Source of the DNA: Fuerstiella sp.
GTDB taxonomy: Bacteria > Planctomycetota > Planctomycetia > Planctomycetales > Planctomycetaceae
Direction: 5' to 3'
Length of the DNA: 64,000 nucleotides
Assembly: GCA_029245955.1 (NCBI GenBank)
Contig: JAQWOH010000001.1
Span: 49,770-113,769, forward strand
Shown: positions 26,865 to 35,340 of the stretch, one piece after another
Position numbering within the stretch: the first letter of the stretch is position 1
Layout of the letters: each line of letters begins with the position of its first letter
The notes under the pieces: generated by a model
The model's input: only the letters and a program-made list of their open reading frames with translations
The model's database searches: none
Told to the model about the DNA's origin: nothing
Program-made: the position numbers and the translations under genes

Positions 26865-28154
26865 TCATATTGCTCGCAGCACAGCGGCGGCACTTTGGCC
26901 CATCGCAGTTCGGTTCACCGTCAGAGCAGTGCGTGTTCTGACTCGTTCGGGGCCGCCGTGAACAACATTCAGGCGACAACGGGGATCGGGAATTTCGTAG
27001 TTAAGGGTCGCCGGGACTTCGCCGTTCTTCAGCGACAACAGAGTGCCGGCAAGTTCCACAGCACCGGCTCCGGCGTCAAAGTGACCGATAAAGCTTTTCA
27101 TGGCTGTGACGGGCACTTTCAGAACGCAGTCACCGAGTGCTCGGCGGTACGCTCGGGATTCAACAATGTCATCAGGCTGCGTACTCTTGCCCTGAGCATT
27201 AATGTGTCCCAGTTCGTCCGGGCGAATTCCCGCTCGCTGCATCGTTGATTCAATAGCTCGAACGAGCCCCAGACCAACGGATTCGTTGGCATGGCCTTTG
27301 CCGTCGCAGCCAGCGCCAATGCCAAGAACTTCGGCATAGATCTCTGCACCCCGCTGTTTCGCGTGAGCATAACTTTCCACAACGAACGTTGCCGCACCTT
27401 CACCTACGACAGCTCCGTCACGTTCAAAATCAAACGGTCGACAGGCGCGGGTGGGGTCATCGTTCCGCTGAGAAAGTCCTTCAAAGCGATGGAATTTGGC
27501 GATGTCCACAGGATGGATATTTGAACTGCAGGCTCCGACGATCATCGCATCGGCACGTCCCGCTTCGATGACGCGAACTGCTTCAGCCAGCGCCAGCAGG
27601 GCTGAAGCGTCACGGCATGTAATTGTGTTGTTGGGACCACAGGCGTTGTGATCGATGGAAACATGGCAGGCCGGCATGTTCGGCAACTGTTTCAGGAGCC
27701 ACAGTGGTGCCACTCGGCCCATGCCACCTTCGCCCCAGCGAGTCATTGAGAATTCATGATTTTCACCGCAACTGGCATTCGCCGCAGCCAGCAGTTCGGA
27801 AGGATGACTGGTCATGCGCCCGGCGCCGTAGACAACGCCCAGACGATAAGGATCCACGTCTCCGGGATTCAGACCGGTGTCCTTCATCGCCAGACCGGCG
27901 GAGGCGACACCCAGCTGCACGTCACGAGACATGACCTTGATGAACTTGCGATCGCGCAACATTGACACGGGGTCGAAGTCGCCAACTTCAGCGGCAAACG
28001 GAGACGGCAAATCGTCCGTACCAATCGATTGAAGATAATCGATTCCGCTTCGGTTGCTCTTTAAGCTGTCCCAGAAGTTGTCATTGCCTATTCCAACGGG
28101 GGATACAACCCCCACGCCGGTAACAACCACCCGACTCCCATCGCACCCAGCCAT
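26865..28154 (-). CDS. Beta-ketoacyl synthase family protein with His-to-Gln active site
   Basis: 429 residues with the FabF-type thiolase fold: N-terminal 'VVVTGVGVVSPVGIGNDNFW', nucleophile Cys172 in 'DHNACGPNNTI', and second His358 in 'MKSFIGHFDAGAGAVEL'. The first catalytic His, normally in Asn-Ala-His-Gly-Thr, is Gln321 here ('INAQGKSTQPDD', codon CAG). Decarboxylative condensation by FabB/F enzymes uses Cys-His-His, so this protein may be altered in activity, act as a non-decarboxylating acyltransferase or serve as a partner subunit. It differs from chain-length factors, which lose the Cys instead. It is the first gene of an operon with a membrane protein and a thioesterase. No acyl-carrier-protein gene is nearby. 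Confidence 0.88.
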   Translation of the reverse strand: MAGCDGSRVVVTGVGVVSPVGIGNDNFWDSLKSNRSGIDYLQSIGTDDLPSPFAAEVGDFDPVSMLRDRKFIKVMSRDVQLGVASAGLAMKDTGLNPGDVDPYRLGVVYGAGRMTSHPSELLAAANASCGENHEFSMTRWGEGGMGRVAPLWLLKQLPNMPACHVSIDHNACGPNNTITCRDASALLALAEAVRVIEAGRADAMIVGACSSNIHPVDIAKFHRFEGLSQRNDDPTRACRPFDFERDGAVVGEGAATFVVESYAHAKQRGAEIYAEVLGIGAGCDGKGHANESVGLGLVRAIESTMQRAGIRPDELGHINAQGKSTQPDDIVESRAYRRALGDCVLKVPVTAMKSFIGHFDAGAGAVELAGTLLSLKNGEVPATLNYEIPDPRCRLNVVHGGPERVRTRTALTVNRTAMGQSAAAVLRAI

Positions 28155-28175
28155 GGTTCAGCCTCGCACTTAACC

Positions 28176-28200
28176 GAAAGACGACTCAATTTCGTCTTTC
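28176..28200. repeat. 9-bp inverted repeat upstream of ketoacyl synthase gene
   Basis: GAAAGACGA (28176-28184) and its reverse complement TCGTCTTTC (28192-28200), spaced by CTCAATT. It lies 22 nt upstream of the ketoacyl synthase start on the minus strand, so it would fall in the leader or operator region of that operon. No T-run follows on either strand. Confidence 0.55.
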
Positions 28201-28310
28201 AATCAGACCCATCTTGAGAATGTTGCCGAAACTCCCTTTCAGCCCGTGCCAACGTTGCATCCCTCTGCAAAACGTCGACCAATCTTTTGGTGATACTTGA
28301 ACCCCGTTGT

Positions 28311-28664
28311 TCAACGCCGTCGTTCTGCTCCCCAGCAGTTGGACAGACAAACGTAGTTCCAGCGATCGCCAGCCTGCTTGACGACAAGCTTCCCGCGACC
28401 TTCGTAAATTACACGCTCGAAAGTCACGTATGTCAAGACGCCCAGCCGTTTTCGGCAGAATAGAACCCCTACAGGTGTGTAGTAATTCTCTGATTTCGGC
28501 AATTGTTGCCGAAATACGGAAACAAGCTTCTGACTGAAGTCGCTCAAAATGGACCGTCCAGGGCCACTGAGTCTGTCGAAAACGTTTAATCGCAGAGCAG
28601 TGTTGGCAGTTGCCGCTGCCAACGTAACCTTAACCAGGCTCAGTGGTTCGGGCGGGATCGACAA
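28311..28664 (-). CDS. Hypothetical protein, possibly degraded
   Basis: The minus strand is open for 117 codons from a TTG. The C-terminal 75 residues look protein-like ('FSQKLVSVFRQQLPKSE', 'RLGVLTYVTFERVIYEGRG', 'KLVVKQAGDRWNYVCLS'), an alpha-beta pattern reminiscent of small NTF2-like or DUF4440-type domains, but I cannot assign a family. The N-terminal 35 residues are less convincing and no ATG or ribosome-binding site is seen, so this may be the 3' part of a once longer gene. Confidence 0.35.
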   Translation of the reverse strand: MSIPPEPLSLVKVTLAAATANTALRLNVFDRLSGPGRSILSDFSQKLVSVFRQQLPKSENYYTPVGVLFCRKRLGVLTYVTFERVIYEGRGKLVVKQAGDRWNYVCLSNCWGAERRR

Positions 28665-28740
28665 AGAATCCGCCTTTCAGGGCTCCCGGCAGGCGATAAG
28701 ACAAATCGTGGCCTGTCGTGTGACCCGTTGCTCGACAGAC

Positions 28741-28772
28741 GATTGTGGTGGCCACCTGTAGCCACCACAATC
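28741..28772. repeat. 12-bp perfect inverted repeat
   Basis: GATTGTGGTGGC (28741-28752) and its exact complement GCCACCACAATC (28761-28772) around an 8-nt loop CACCTGTA. It stands in the 274-nt gap upstream of the GspF-like gene. There is no T-run on either side. It may be a terminator of the Rho-assisted kind, an operator or a transposon relic. Confidence 0.7.
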
Positions 28773-28938
28773 AAGATATTGCCCGGCTGAGCTTCGTTGA
28801 TCTGCGACTTACTGCCGGGGCCCGCAACGTGACCTCTTCGCAACACACCGTAAGAATCAATCCGCCAGAGACGTCTCTGGTTCATCGAAGAGCCCTGTGT
28901 TCCGCTCGTGATCGTTTCGTACTGACTAAGAATTCCGC

Positions 28939-29973
28939 ATGCTTCGCAATCCGCAGATTCCCGCGAAATATCTGTTTCCCTTCTGCCGTTCAATGGGGCG
29001 CATGCTGGAAGCTGGTGTCGAGGTACGGAAATCACTCAAAACCTCGTCCAGCAATACTCGAGACCAGCGACTGTCGGACACTGTTAGTGATGTGCTGACG
29101 TGTGTCAAAAAAGGCGACGACCTTACGACCTCTTTCCGGCAGCATGAGGCCCGGTGCCCTGCACTGTTTCTGGATCTGCTGAATGTCGGCGAACAGACCG
29201 GTTCACTGCCGGAAGTATTTGCCGCGCTGGCGGATTACTACGAAGCCAGCTTTAAACGTATGCGCGAGTTCCGATCGCAGATTACCTGGCCGGTAATTCA
29301 GCTGTTCGCGGCAATTCTGGTCATTGGAGCGGTGATCTATATTCTGGGCATCATCAATCCGGGCCAGGAAGCAGACGACATCCTTGGCCTGGGATTGATG
29401 GGCACCAGTGGTGCCATCCGGTGGTTTACGATGACACTGGGTTCGCTGTTTACGATGTGGCTGGCGTACACGGTTGCTACCAGGTCGGCTGCCGGGCAGA
29501 TGGCCGTGGATCCGTTTCTGATGCTTATTCCCGGGGTTGGCGGTTGTATGAGGTCGTTTGCGATCGCGCGTTTCTCGTGGTGCTTTGCCCTGACACAGCA
29601 GGCCGGTATGCCAATCAAGCCTTCACTGGAATCAAGTCTGAAGGCTACCGCCAACGGAGCGTTCATCGCGGGTATACCGGGCATCTGGGATCAGCTTGCC
29701 GGTGGCCGCACGCTGGCCGAGGCACTGCAGAGTTCTGGTCTGTTCCCGGTTGAGTTTCTGCATATTGTGGATACGGCAGAGCAGACAGGAACGGTGCCTG
29801 AAAGCCTGGAACGCATGAGCCATCATTTTGACGATGATGCTCACCGAGCCATGACGTGGATGACGACTCTGCTGGCTCGCACTATCTGGGGTATGGTGGC
29901 ATTATTCATCGGCTTCATCGTGATCAGGTTCTTTATGACCTACGTCGCGTTGATCAACTCGTTCAACGTGTGA
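28939..29973 (+). CDS. Type II secretion system F-domain (GspF/PilC-like) protein
   Basis: 344 residues with two copies of the T2SS F domain, about 10-135 and 225-340. The first ends in 'LLNVGEQTGSLPEVFAALAD', the second in 'HIVDTAEQTGTVPESLERMS', the classical G-E-x-x-G signature in each. Transmembrane segments follow at about 115-145 (ITWPVIQLFAAILVIGAVIY), 165-185 and 310-335. GspF/PilC proteins form the inner-membrane platform of type II secretion or type IV pili. No GspE, GspD or pilin genes are adjacent; the only possible relative nearby is the broken secretin-like gene at 22.6 kb. The gene converges on the sulfatase at 29986 with 12 nt between stops. Confidence 0.9.
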   Translation: MLRNPQIPAKYLFPFCRSMGRMLEAGVEVRKSLKTSSSNTRDQRLSDTVSDVLTCVKKGDDLTTSFRQHEARCPALFLDLLNVGEQTGSLPEVFAALADYYEASFKRMREFRSQITWPVIQLFAAILVIGAVIYILGIINPGQEADDILGLGLMGTSGAIRWFTMTLGSLFTMWLAYTVATRSAAGQMAVDPFLMLIPGVGGCMRSFAIARFSWCFALTQQAGMPIKPSLESSLKATANGAFIAGIPGIWDQLAGGRTLAEALQSSGLFPVEFLHIVDTAEQTGTVPESLERMSHHFDDDAHRAMTWMTTLLARTIWGMVALFIGFIVIRFFMTYVALINSFNV

Positions 29974-29985
29974 TTGTACCGTTTG

Positions 29986-31491
29986 TTATTCAGGTTCCGG
30001 ACGTACCGGCCACATGTCGTAGTGTTTGGCGCTTTGACCGGTCCAGTACGGTGACGATCCCCACAAAGGCACAGTGGTGAGCGACGCTTCCCAGCGGCCG
30101 AGCATCTGAAACAGTTCCGCAGCGCGCACCGGATCGGTGGCCATGCGGTCGACCGACTCTGCCTGGTCCACATCCGGTCGAAACATCTGCGCCGGACGGT
30201 GTGACAGCCTGATCAGTTTGTCGCTGCCGTCCAGCACTGCCGTTTGCCCCTGCAGACGCCAGAACAGCGTTCGTGATTCCGGTGGAGACGTGTCAGTCAG
30301 TTGTGACAGCACATTGCTTCCGTCGTACGCGCCATACGCTTTGACTGATTTCTGACGGTTGTTCCTGTCCTCGTGCGCGCGTGGCGGCGACAAGGGCAGC
30401 GGTTGCCCGCCGGCGGCAGTCATGAAGGTTGGGAGCAGGTCGAGACTGGACACAACGCCTGCGTAAGTTTCACCGGCAGGCAGCTGGTCCGGCCAGGACC
30501 AGATCATGGGGATTCGAACACCACCTTCTCGCAGACAGCCTTTGACGCCCGACAGCGGGCCATTCCAACTGGCGTTGCCCGTAGCACCACCATTGTCGGA
30601 AAAGAAACAGATTAGAGTGTTGTTCAGCTGACCACCTGCCTGCAGTTGGCTGCGGATGCGGCCTACTCCGCGATCCAGGGCGTACATCATCGCTGCATAC
30701 GTTCGGCGTCTTTTGTTATCGATGTGATCGAAACGTTTCAGGTCGGCTTCCGTTGCCTGCAACGGACCGTGCGGTGCGTTCCATGAGGCAAACAGGAACC
30801 ACGGTTTCTGTTCGGTGTTTGATTCCTGTTTCCGAATCCAGTCGATGGCCTCGTCTGTGAAAAAATCGGTCAGATACGGACTGGAGAATTCACGCAGGGG
30901 CTGTCCGTTGCGTTCAAGCTGGTTCCTGTCAGGTTGCGGAAAGTAACTGTGACTGCCGACCAGCATGCCACAGAAATGGTCAAAACCCCGGTCGTTCGGA
31001 TGGAAGCCGTCACCTGTGCCCAGATGCCACTTGCCGATCAGTGCTGTGGCATACCCGTCAGCACGTAAATGGTCGCCGAGTGTGTGTTCGCCAGGGGGCA
31101 GTCCCAGTAGTTCCGGCCTGGTCGCGTAGTTGGCGGCACCCTGATTCAGATTGCCTTCGTAGCCGAAACGCCGCGGATCGCGTCCTGTCAGCAGTCCGGC
31201 GCGCGAGGGTGAACACACCGAACTGGCGACGTACGCATGTGTGCAAAGAACGCCTGATTCCGCCAGAGCATCAATGTGCGGTGTCTCCAGGTGTTCGCTG
31301 CCCATGCAGCCGAGGTCGCCGTACCCCATGTCGTCCGCCAGCATCAGGACAATGTTCGGACGGCTACTTGGCAATCCGACCGAAGTCGTGGCCTGCTCGT
31401 CGCTTAGAGTTGATTGACATGGCAGTACCGCGAACGTTGCTGACATAATCACCATAACTACTTGCCATAGTCTTTTGCGTACACACATCAT
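29986..31491 (-). CDS. Exported arylsulfatase (formylglycine type)
   Basis: About 501 residues from ATG 31491, with signal peptide (about 1-30) and a complete sulfatase domain: 'PNIVLMLADDMGYGDLGC' (metal-binding Asp pair), catalytic Cys93 in 'VCSPSRAGLLTGRDPRRFG', the site converted to formylglycine, then 'ALIGKWHLGTGDGFHPNDRG' and 'LICFFSDNGGATGNASWNG' (Asp/Asn metal ligands). It desulfates an ester-sulfated carbohydrate or aromatic compound in the periplasm or outside the cell; the substrate is not predictable. The frame is open to 31527; ATG 31491 is favoured because the basic n-region of the signal peptide follows it. The activating enzyme (FGE/SUMF1) is not in the window. Confidence 0.94.
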   Translation of the reverse strand: MMCVRKRLWQVVMVIMSATFAVLPCQSTLSDEQATTSVGLPSSRPNIVLMLADDMGYGDLGCMGSEHLETPHIDALAESGVLCTHAYVASSVCSPSRAGLLTGRDPRRFGYEGNLNQGAANYATRPELLGLPPGEHTLGDHLRADGYATALIGKWHLGTGDGFHPNDRGFDHFCGMLVGSHSYFPQPDRNQLERNGQPLREFSSPYLTDFFTDEAIDWIRKQESNTEQKPWFLFASWNAPHGPLQATEADLKRFDHIDNKRRRTYAAMMYALDRGVGRIRSQLQAGGQLNNTLICFFSDNGGATGNASWNGPLSGVKGCLREGGVRIPMIWSWPDQLPAGETYAGVVSSLDLLPTFMTAAGGQPLPLSPPRAHEDRNNRQKSVKAYGAYDGSNVLSQLTDTSPPESRTLFWRLQGQTAVLDGSDKLIRLSHRPAQMFRPDVDQAESVDRMATDPVRAAELFQMLGRWEASLTTVPLWGSSPYWTGQSAKHYDMWPVRPEPE

Positions 31492-31562
31492 CGGATTCTC
31501 ATATGGTGGATGAAACTTCAAGATCAAGGACGCAGCCTGTCTGCGGGAACTGTCAAAAGCCC

Positions 31563-32202
31563 CTATTCGTCTTGCTCCTCGTAGGATAACTCTTGAACGC
31601 CGCCGTCGTCGGTGATGACGAACTGATCAACAAGGACGTCAGTGTGCGTAGTCGTGGTAGTTCATGGAAACGATCGGCCACATGGAGCCGTGCCGCGTGT
31701 CGAAGAAGAACAACGGCAGCGGCCACAGGTCGCCGCGCATCGTGCCGAAGTCGCGATGCCAGGCCCATTCCGGGTGATCGAGATATGGGAAGTTGCCGAG
31801 ATGCCAGACCTCGCTGGTCTTACGTGACTGCACGGATATCGTGCTCGTTTTCTGGAACGATTCGAGCAGCAGTTCGCGATCCGGCGAAAGCGTCTGATGC
31901 CCACCGCCCATGTTTTCCGCGCGACGCACAGCGACGCCGTCGGTGTCGTAGTCCAGGGCGCTCTGCACCGACATCCGTGCCACGATCGCGTCGCTTTTCG
32001 CTCTGGCACGCAAGACATAGTGACCGGGCTCGGTCAGTTTGATCTCGTGGATGAGTCGTCTCTGGTTTTCATTCAGAATCGTGCGACCGGAGTCCGGAAA
32101 CAAATTCGTCCGTTCATGTGGTTGAACTTCTGGCTGTGCTTCCGTCCTTACAGGCGATATCAGGAATGCGGCGACGATCAATGTTGTGGAAAAGTGATTC
32201 AT
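31563..32202 (-). pseudogene. Exported hypothetical protein, frameshifted near the C-terminus
   Basis: From ATG 32202 a signal peptide (NHFSTTLIVAAFLISPVRTEA) precedes about 165 residues of a beta-rich domain ('HYVLRARAKSDAIVARMSV', 'DRELLLESFQKTSTISV', 'FFFDTRHGSMWPIVSMNYH'), ending at TGA 31639. The DNA beyond this stop continues as clear coding sequence in another frame: 'HTDVLVDQFVITDDGGVQ' and 'ELSYEEQDE', then TAG at 31563-31565. The intact protein would be about 213 residues, of which the last 28 are out of frame by one base near 31640-31655. The pattern suggests a carbohydrate-binding or jelly-roll fold, but no family is recognised. Whether the frameshift is real or a sequencing error cannot be decided here. 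Confidence 0.6.
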
Positions 32203-32338
32203 AAAGAGCTTCTACAGCAACTCCTGGATCGGTGTGGTGTCATCCAGTAACTGACGTGGGCGGCCGGCAAAGTCGGGGAACGATCACAACAGTGCGTTCG
32301 ATCTCCGAGCAATGTCAGCATGACTGGCTCCCTGTTCG

Positions 32339-32965
32339 CTAATACAGCCTCTCTTTGTAGGCTTCATTGATTGAACAGTCTAACTCATCGGCCGTTTTTC
32401 CCGTATCCGTCTGGTCGGCGAGCATCGTGCCGAACGATGGCAGGTCAGTACGATTCACTCGGTAGGAGTCTTCCCACAGGGCTGAGCGTTTCAAAGCCTT
32501 GCCGCATTGCAGGCAGGCCTTGTGCACTTCGACCAGTATCCCTGTCACCGGCACTTTGCCGTTGATGGCACAGCATTCCAGTCGCGGGTCGTCGTGAATG
32601 ATTTGAGCACGGCCGCTGATTCGCAGCGATTCAAGAATGCCAGGCACGACAAAGAACAGAGCAATCTCTGGATTGCCGGTAAGGTTCGTCAGTGTGTCCA
32701 GTCGATTGTTGCCACGTCGATCCGGGATCAGCAGGTGCGACGGATCGAGTACCTGAACGGCCCCCGGCTGATCTCCGCGCGGCGACACGTCGAGCGAACC
32801 ATTTTCGGCAATCGTGGCAATGCAGACGAATGGTGAGAGATGCACCATGGTCTGGCAATGCTCGTCGAGCGTGTCCATGAACTTCTGCTGCGACAACAAC
32901 GACGGCTCGTCGTAGAACGAACGCAGTTGCTCTTTCGCGGTCACTTGGTTGGGTGTCTCGTTCAT
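32339..32965 (-). CDS. FMN-binding pyridoxamine-5'-phosphate-oxidase-like protein (MSMEG_1061 type)
   Basis: 208 residues with the split-barrel flavin-binding fold: '[17 protein letters not shown]', '[20 protein letters not shown]', '[18 protein letters not shown]' and '[20 protein letters not shown]'. The 'SPRGD' and 'DRRGNNRLD' motifs are typical of the MSMEG_1061-like subgroup of FMN-dependent PPOX proteins, probably reductases acting on an unknown small molecule; a role in vitamin B6 synthesis is unlikely. ATG 32965 overlaps the stop of the upstream chimeric esterase by 4 nt, so both are cotranslated. Predicted cytosolic. Confidence 0.85.
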   Translation of the reverse strand: MNETPNQVTAKEQLRSFYDEPSLLSQQKFMDTLDEHCQTMVHLSPFVCIATIAENGSLDVSPRGDQPGAVQVLDPSHLLIPDRRGNNRLDTLTNLTGNPEIALFFVVPGILESLRISGRAQIIHDDPRLECCAINGKVPVTGILVEVHKACLQCGKALKRSALWEDSYRVNRTDLPSFGTMLADQTDTGKTADELDCSINEAYKERLY

Positions 32966-34848
32966 ATAACCCGCCTTTGGTTGAAGGCATGACTGCCCAC
33001 CACATTTATCGGCTCTTCGATCCGCAATTGTTCCTTGCCCGCGAGTTCAACCAGATCCGGCAGGTTGTAATCTCGCAGTGCTCCGTGGACGGCGTTGACC
33101 AGTTGGTTTTTGCTTTCCGGCGCGGCGACGACTTCCGCCCATGAACGAATCATGCGGTTCAAGCGAACCGATTCGAATCGCGATGCTTCGAGGGCCGCAG
33201 CGTGCAGCGCTGGGATGGCGGCCTCGCCGGTTGCGATCATTTGAATCGGGATCGGCTTTTCATTCGATCCGTAACGAGACAGAAAGTCTGACCAGCGAAT
33301 CACATCGGTCGTCCGCATACCCACGAACGAGCGGCCCATCAGACAGGCGAGATAAATCTCCTGTGAATCCGGACCGAAAAGCCCACGGCCGTAGGCTCGC
33401 TTGTCGTGGCCGGTTTCTGTTTCGCCGATGCCGCTGAGTTCGGCGGACAGGACAATGTGGCCTGCTTTCGCGAGTTGCTCGCAACGGCCACCCGGTTGGG
33501 CCTCGGCTTTCATGCTCTCGCCGTGCAGATAAAGCACTGGCGGCTTGGATATTGTCTCAGGAACGAAAAGCAAGCCGGGCAAGGTGAGTTGTATTTCGTT
33601 GCCGGCGAGAACAAGTTTCTTGATTCGGTAACCGTCACGTTGGACGGTAGTGGGATTCGTCAGAATTCCTTGTTTGCCATCCAGAGCGGAAGGAATTCTG
33701 GCGAATTCCACTACGCCAATCGTTTTGCGAATCAACTTGTGATGTTGGTCGGAGTTCAGCTTCTCCCATGCAGCCCTGCGCCGCTTTCGCAACTTACGTT
33801 CGACGCCCGCATTGATTTCGAAAACAGATCGCTCGCTTTTCATCAACATCACCTGACCGTCCGGTGAGCACAACAATTCCTCGTCCGTCCAGTCGGCCGA
33901 GTATTGATGTTCGCGCATAACTTCGTCGGTTAGCGGATCGGGTAGCGGATTGATTTCGTGAATCACGTCGTCTTTGCCCAGGAGCCAGCGCCGCATGAAA
34001 CGCACGGACGCCGTTCGCAGCAGAATGGTAAAGCCGTGGCGTGCGTCCGCCTCGATCATGTCGACCCGTTCGGCAAACCCCATCCGCGTATAAAAACGCT
34101 TCGCCTGCCGAAACAGATCCCACGTATCGCCGATGTCGAACGTGACGTCTCGCGTGGCGGCGCATATCAAAGTGGGCTTCGGGGTCCGCATCATGACATA
34201 ATCCGGTTCGTCCATGCCGAATGCGATCTGGCCAAAGATATTCTGCTTGGCGTCCTGTGCGCCTACCGTTTCGATCAGGCGGCGATACGTTGTCAGATAA
34301 CACGCCGGAGCCGCCGCCATGATGGCTTTGGGTACGTCATAGGCTCCGCCGTCCACGGCAATACGACCTTCGAGCACATCAAACGACATACCTTCCTTCT
34401 TCAGATAACGATTATCAGTGCAAATCAACGCCGCCAACTGCGCGCCGGCGGAATGGCCGCCCACAAAGATTCGCTTCGGATCGCCGCCGTATCCGGAAAT
34501 ATTTTTGTGCACCCAACCGATCGACCTTGCGACATCACTGGTCAGCTCTTCCATAGTGACTTCCGGCAACAGACGATAATTCGTTGAGACAAAAACAAAG
34601 TCTCGTACAGTCAGCACTTTGGGCTTCAGCGCGACATCGCTTTTGTCGCCCTTTTGCCACCCGCCGCCGTGAATCCAGAACATCACCGGCAGAGATTTCT
34701 TCGCCGGCTCTTCGGGTGTGTAGACATCGAGGACATGCCGCTCGTGGCCGTTCCGCACGTAAGGAATGTCGGACGCCAGCTTCTGTGCAAGAGCAGCGTC
34801 GTAAATGAACAGCATCAAAACGACAGCGGAAAAGAATCTGAATCTCAT
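32962..34848 (-). CDS. Chimeric two-domain exported esterase (BD-FAE-like head, acetyl-xylan-esterase-like body)
   Basis: 628 residues from ATG 34848 (GGAAG at good spacing). Signal peptide about 1-21. Residues 22 to about 172 match the small esterase at 15930-16787: '[19 protein letters not shown]' and nucleophile Ser133 in '[20 protein letters not shown]'. From about residue 173 ('[20 protein letters not shown]') the sequence changes to that of large planctomycete acetyl-xylan-esterase-like proteins: '[14 protein letters not shown]' with Asp234 as likely triad Asp, and 'EADARHGF' with His271. A second alpha/beta-hydrolase domain follows at about 400-628 ('[15 protein letters not shown]'), without an obvious serine nucleophile. 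The hydrolase fold is therefore built from two halves of different origin, joined near 34330. Likely role: deacetylation of exported polysaccharide. Confidence 0.82.
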   Translation of the reverse strand: MRFRFFSAVVLMLFIYDAALAQKLASDIPYVRNGHERHVLDVYTPEEPAKKSLPVMFWIHGGGWQKGDKSDVALKPKVLTVRDFVFVSTNYRLLPEVTMEELTSDVARSIGWVHKNISGYGGDPKRIFVGGHSAGAQLAALICTDNRYLKKEGMSFDVLEGRIAVDGGAYDVPKAIMAAAPACYLTTYRRLIETVGAQDAKQNIFGQIAFGMDEPDYVMMRTPKPTLICAATRDVTFDIGDTWDLFRQAKRFYTRMGFAERVDMIEADARHGFTILLRTASVRFMRRWLLGKDDVIHEINPLPDPLTDEVMREHQYSADWTDEELLCSPDGQVMLMKSERSVFEINAGVERKLRKRRRAAWEKLNSDQHHKLIRKTIGVVEFARIPSALDGKQGILTNPTTVQRDGYRIKKLVLAGNEIQLTLPGLLFVPETISKPPVLYLHGESMKAEAQPGGRCEQLAKAGHIVLSAELSGIGETETGHDKRAYGRGLFGPDSQEIYLACLMGRSFVGMRTTDVIRWSDFLSRYGSNEKPIPIQMIATGEAAIPALHAAALEASRFESVRLNRMIRSWAEVVAAPESKNQLVNAVHGALRDYNLPDLVELAGKEQLRIEEPINVVGSHAFNQRRVI

Positions 34849-35147
34849 AGCATGTCTTCCTTTGATCACCTTTCAATTCTTTCACGCGAAGTTTCCCAAT
34901 CATGCCCCATGGCCGTTACACGTTCAGGGAACTTTGCAGCTTCGTTTGTCGTTTCGCTGTCATGCAATCCATAGAGGCCCGTCCTTGCTTGAGCTGAAAT
35001 GAACGAGATCCCTGCTTAATGCAATTTGTACCAACTGCAGCCAAACAGGGGTCAAATCGGGTCAGTTTTAGAGTCTTTCAAACTTCACTTGAGAGCCCGC
35101 AAACACCTTGAAATACGGTTTTTTCTGCTGTTTCGGTCGTACTGACG
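34849..35147. other. Intergenic stretch with a transposon-end-like motif
   Basis: No gene seen. At 35049-35067 the sequence GGGGTCAAATCGGGTCAG resembles, on the minus strand, the CTGACC-containing end of the IS3 remnant at 8.8 kb, but the similarity is short. The sequence lies directly 3' of the orphan sulfatase 5' fragment (minus strand), so a mobile element once inserted here is plausible but unproven. Confidence 0.35.
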
Positions 35148-35270
35148 TCAAACATCGTCGGCCAGCATGATGATGATGTTTGGCGGCGCAGCAGTCGTGC
35201 CGGACCAGCAGGCGAAAACGGTGGTCAGTGAGACCAGATAGTTCAGATGAACCTGTCGCAAGGGATTCAC
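35148..35270 (-). pseudogene. Sulfatase gene, 5' end only
   Basis: A 40-codon frame from a GTG start (35268-35270): basic n-region and hydrophobic core of a signal peptide ('LNYLVSLTTVFACWSG'), then 'TTAAPPNIIIMLADDV', and TGA at 35148-35150. 'PNIIIMLADD' is the first conserved block of sulfatases, carrying the metal-binding Asp pair, normally continuing 'xGYGD'. Everything after it, including the catalytic Cys, is missing. It is therefore the 5' end of a truncated sulfatase gene. The counterpart could be the 3' half at 8967-9854 on the other strand, or a gene lost altogether. Confidence 0.75.
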
Positions 35271-35340
35271 GTTCTGTTGAAAAATATCAGAGCTCAGTTT
35301 CTTGAATCGTCCATGGCTCTTTCGAATGGGGGCCCTGTTC

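Noticed and set aside
26865..28154. Ketoacyl synthase operon as a polyketide gene cluster.
   Set aside because: Only one KS-like protein, with no acyltransferase, ACP, ketoreductase or tailoring genes around it.
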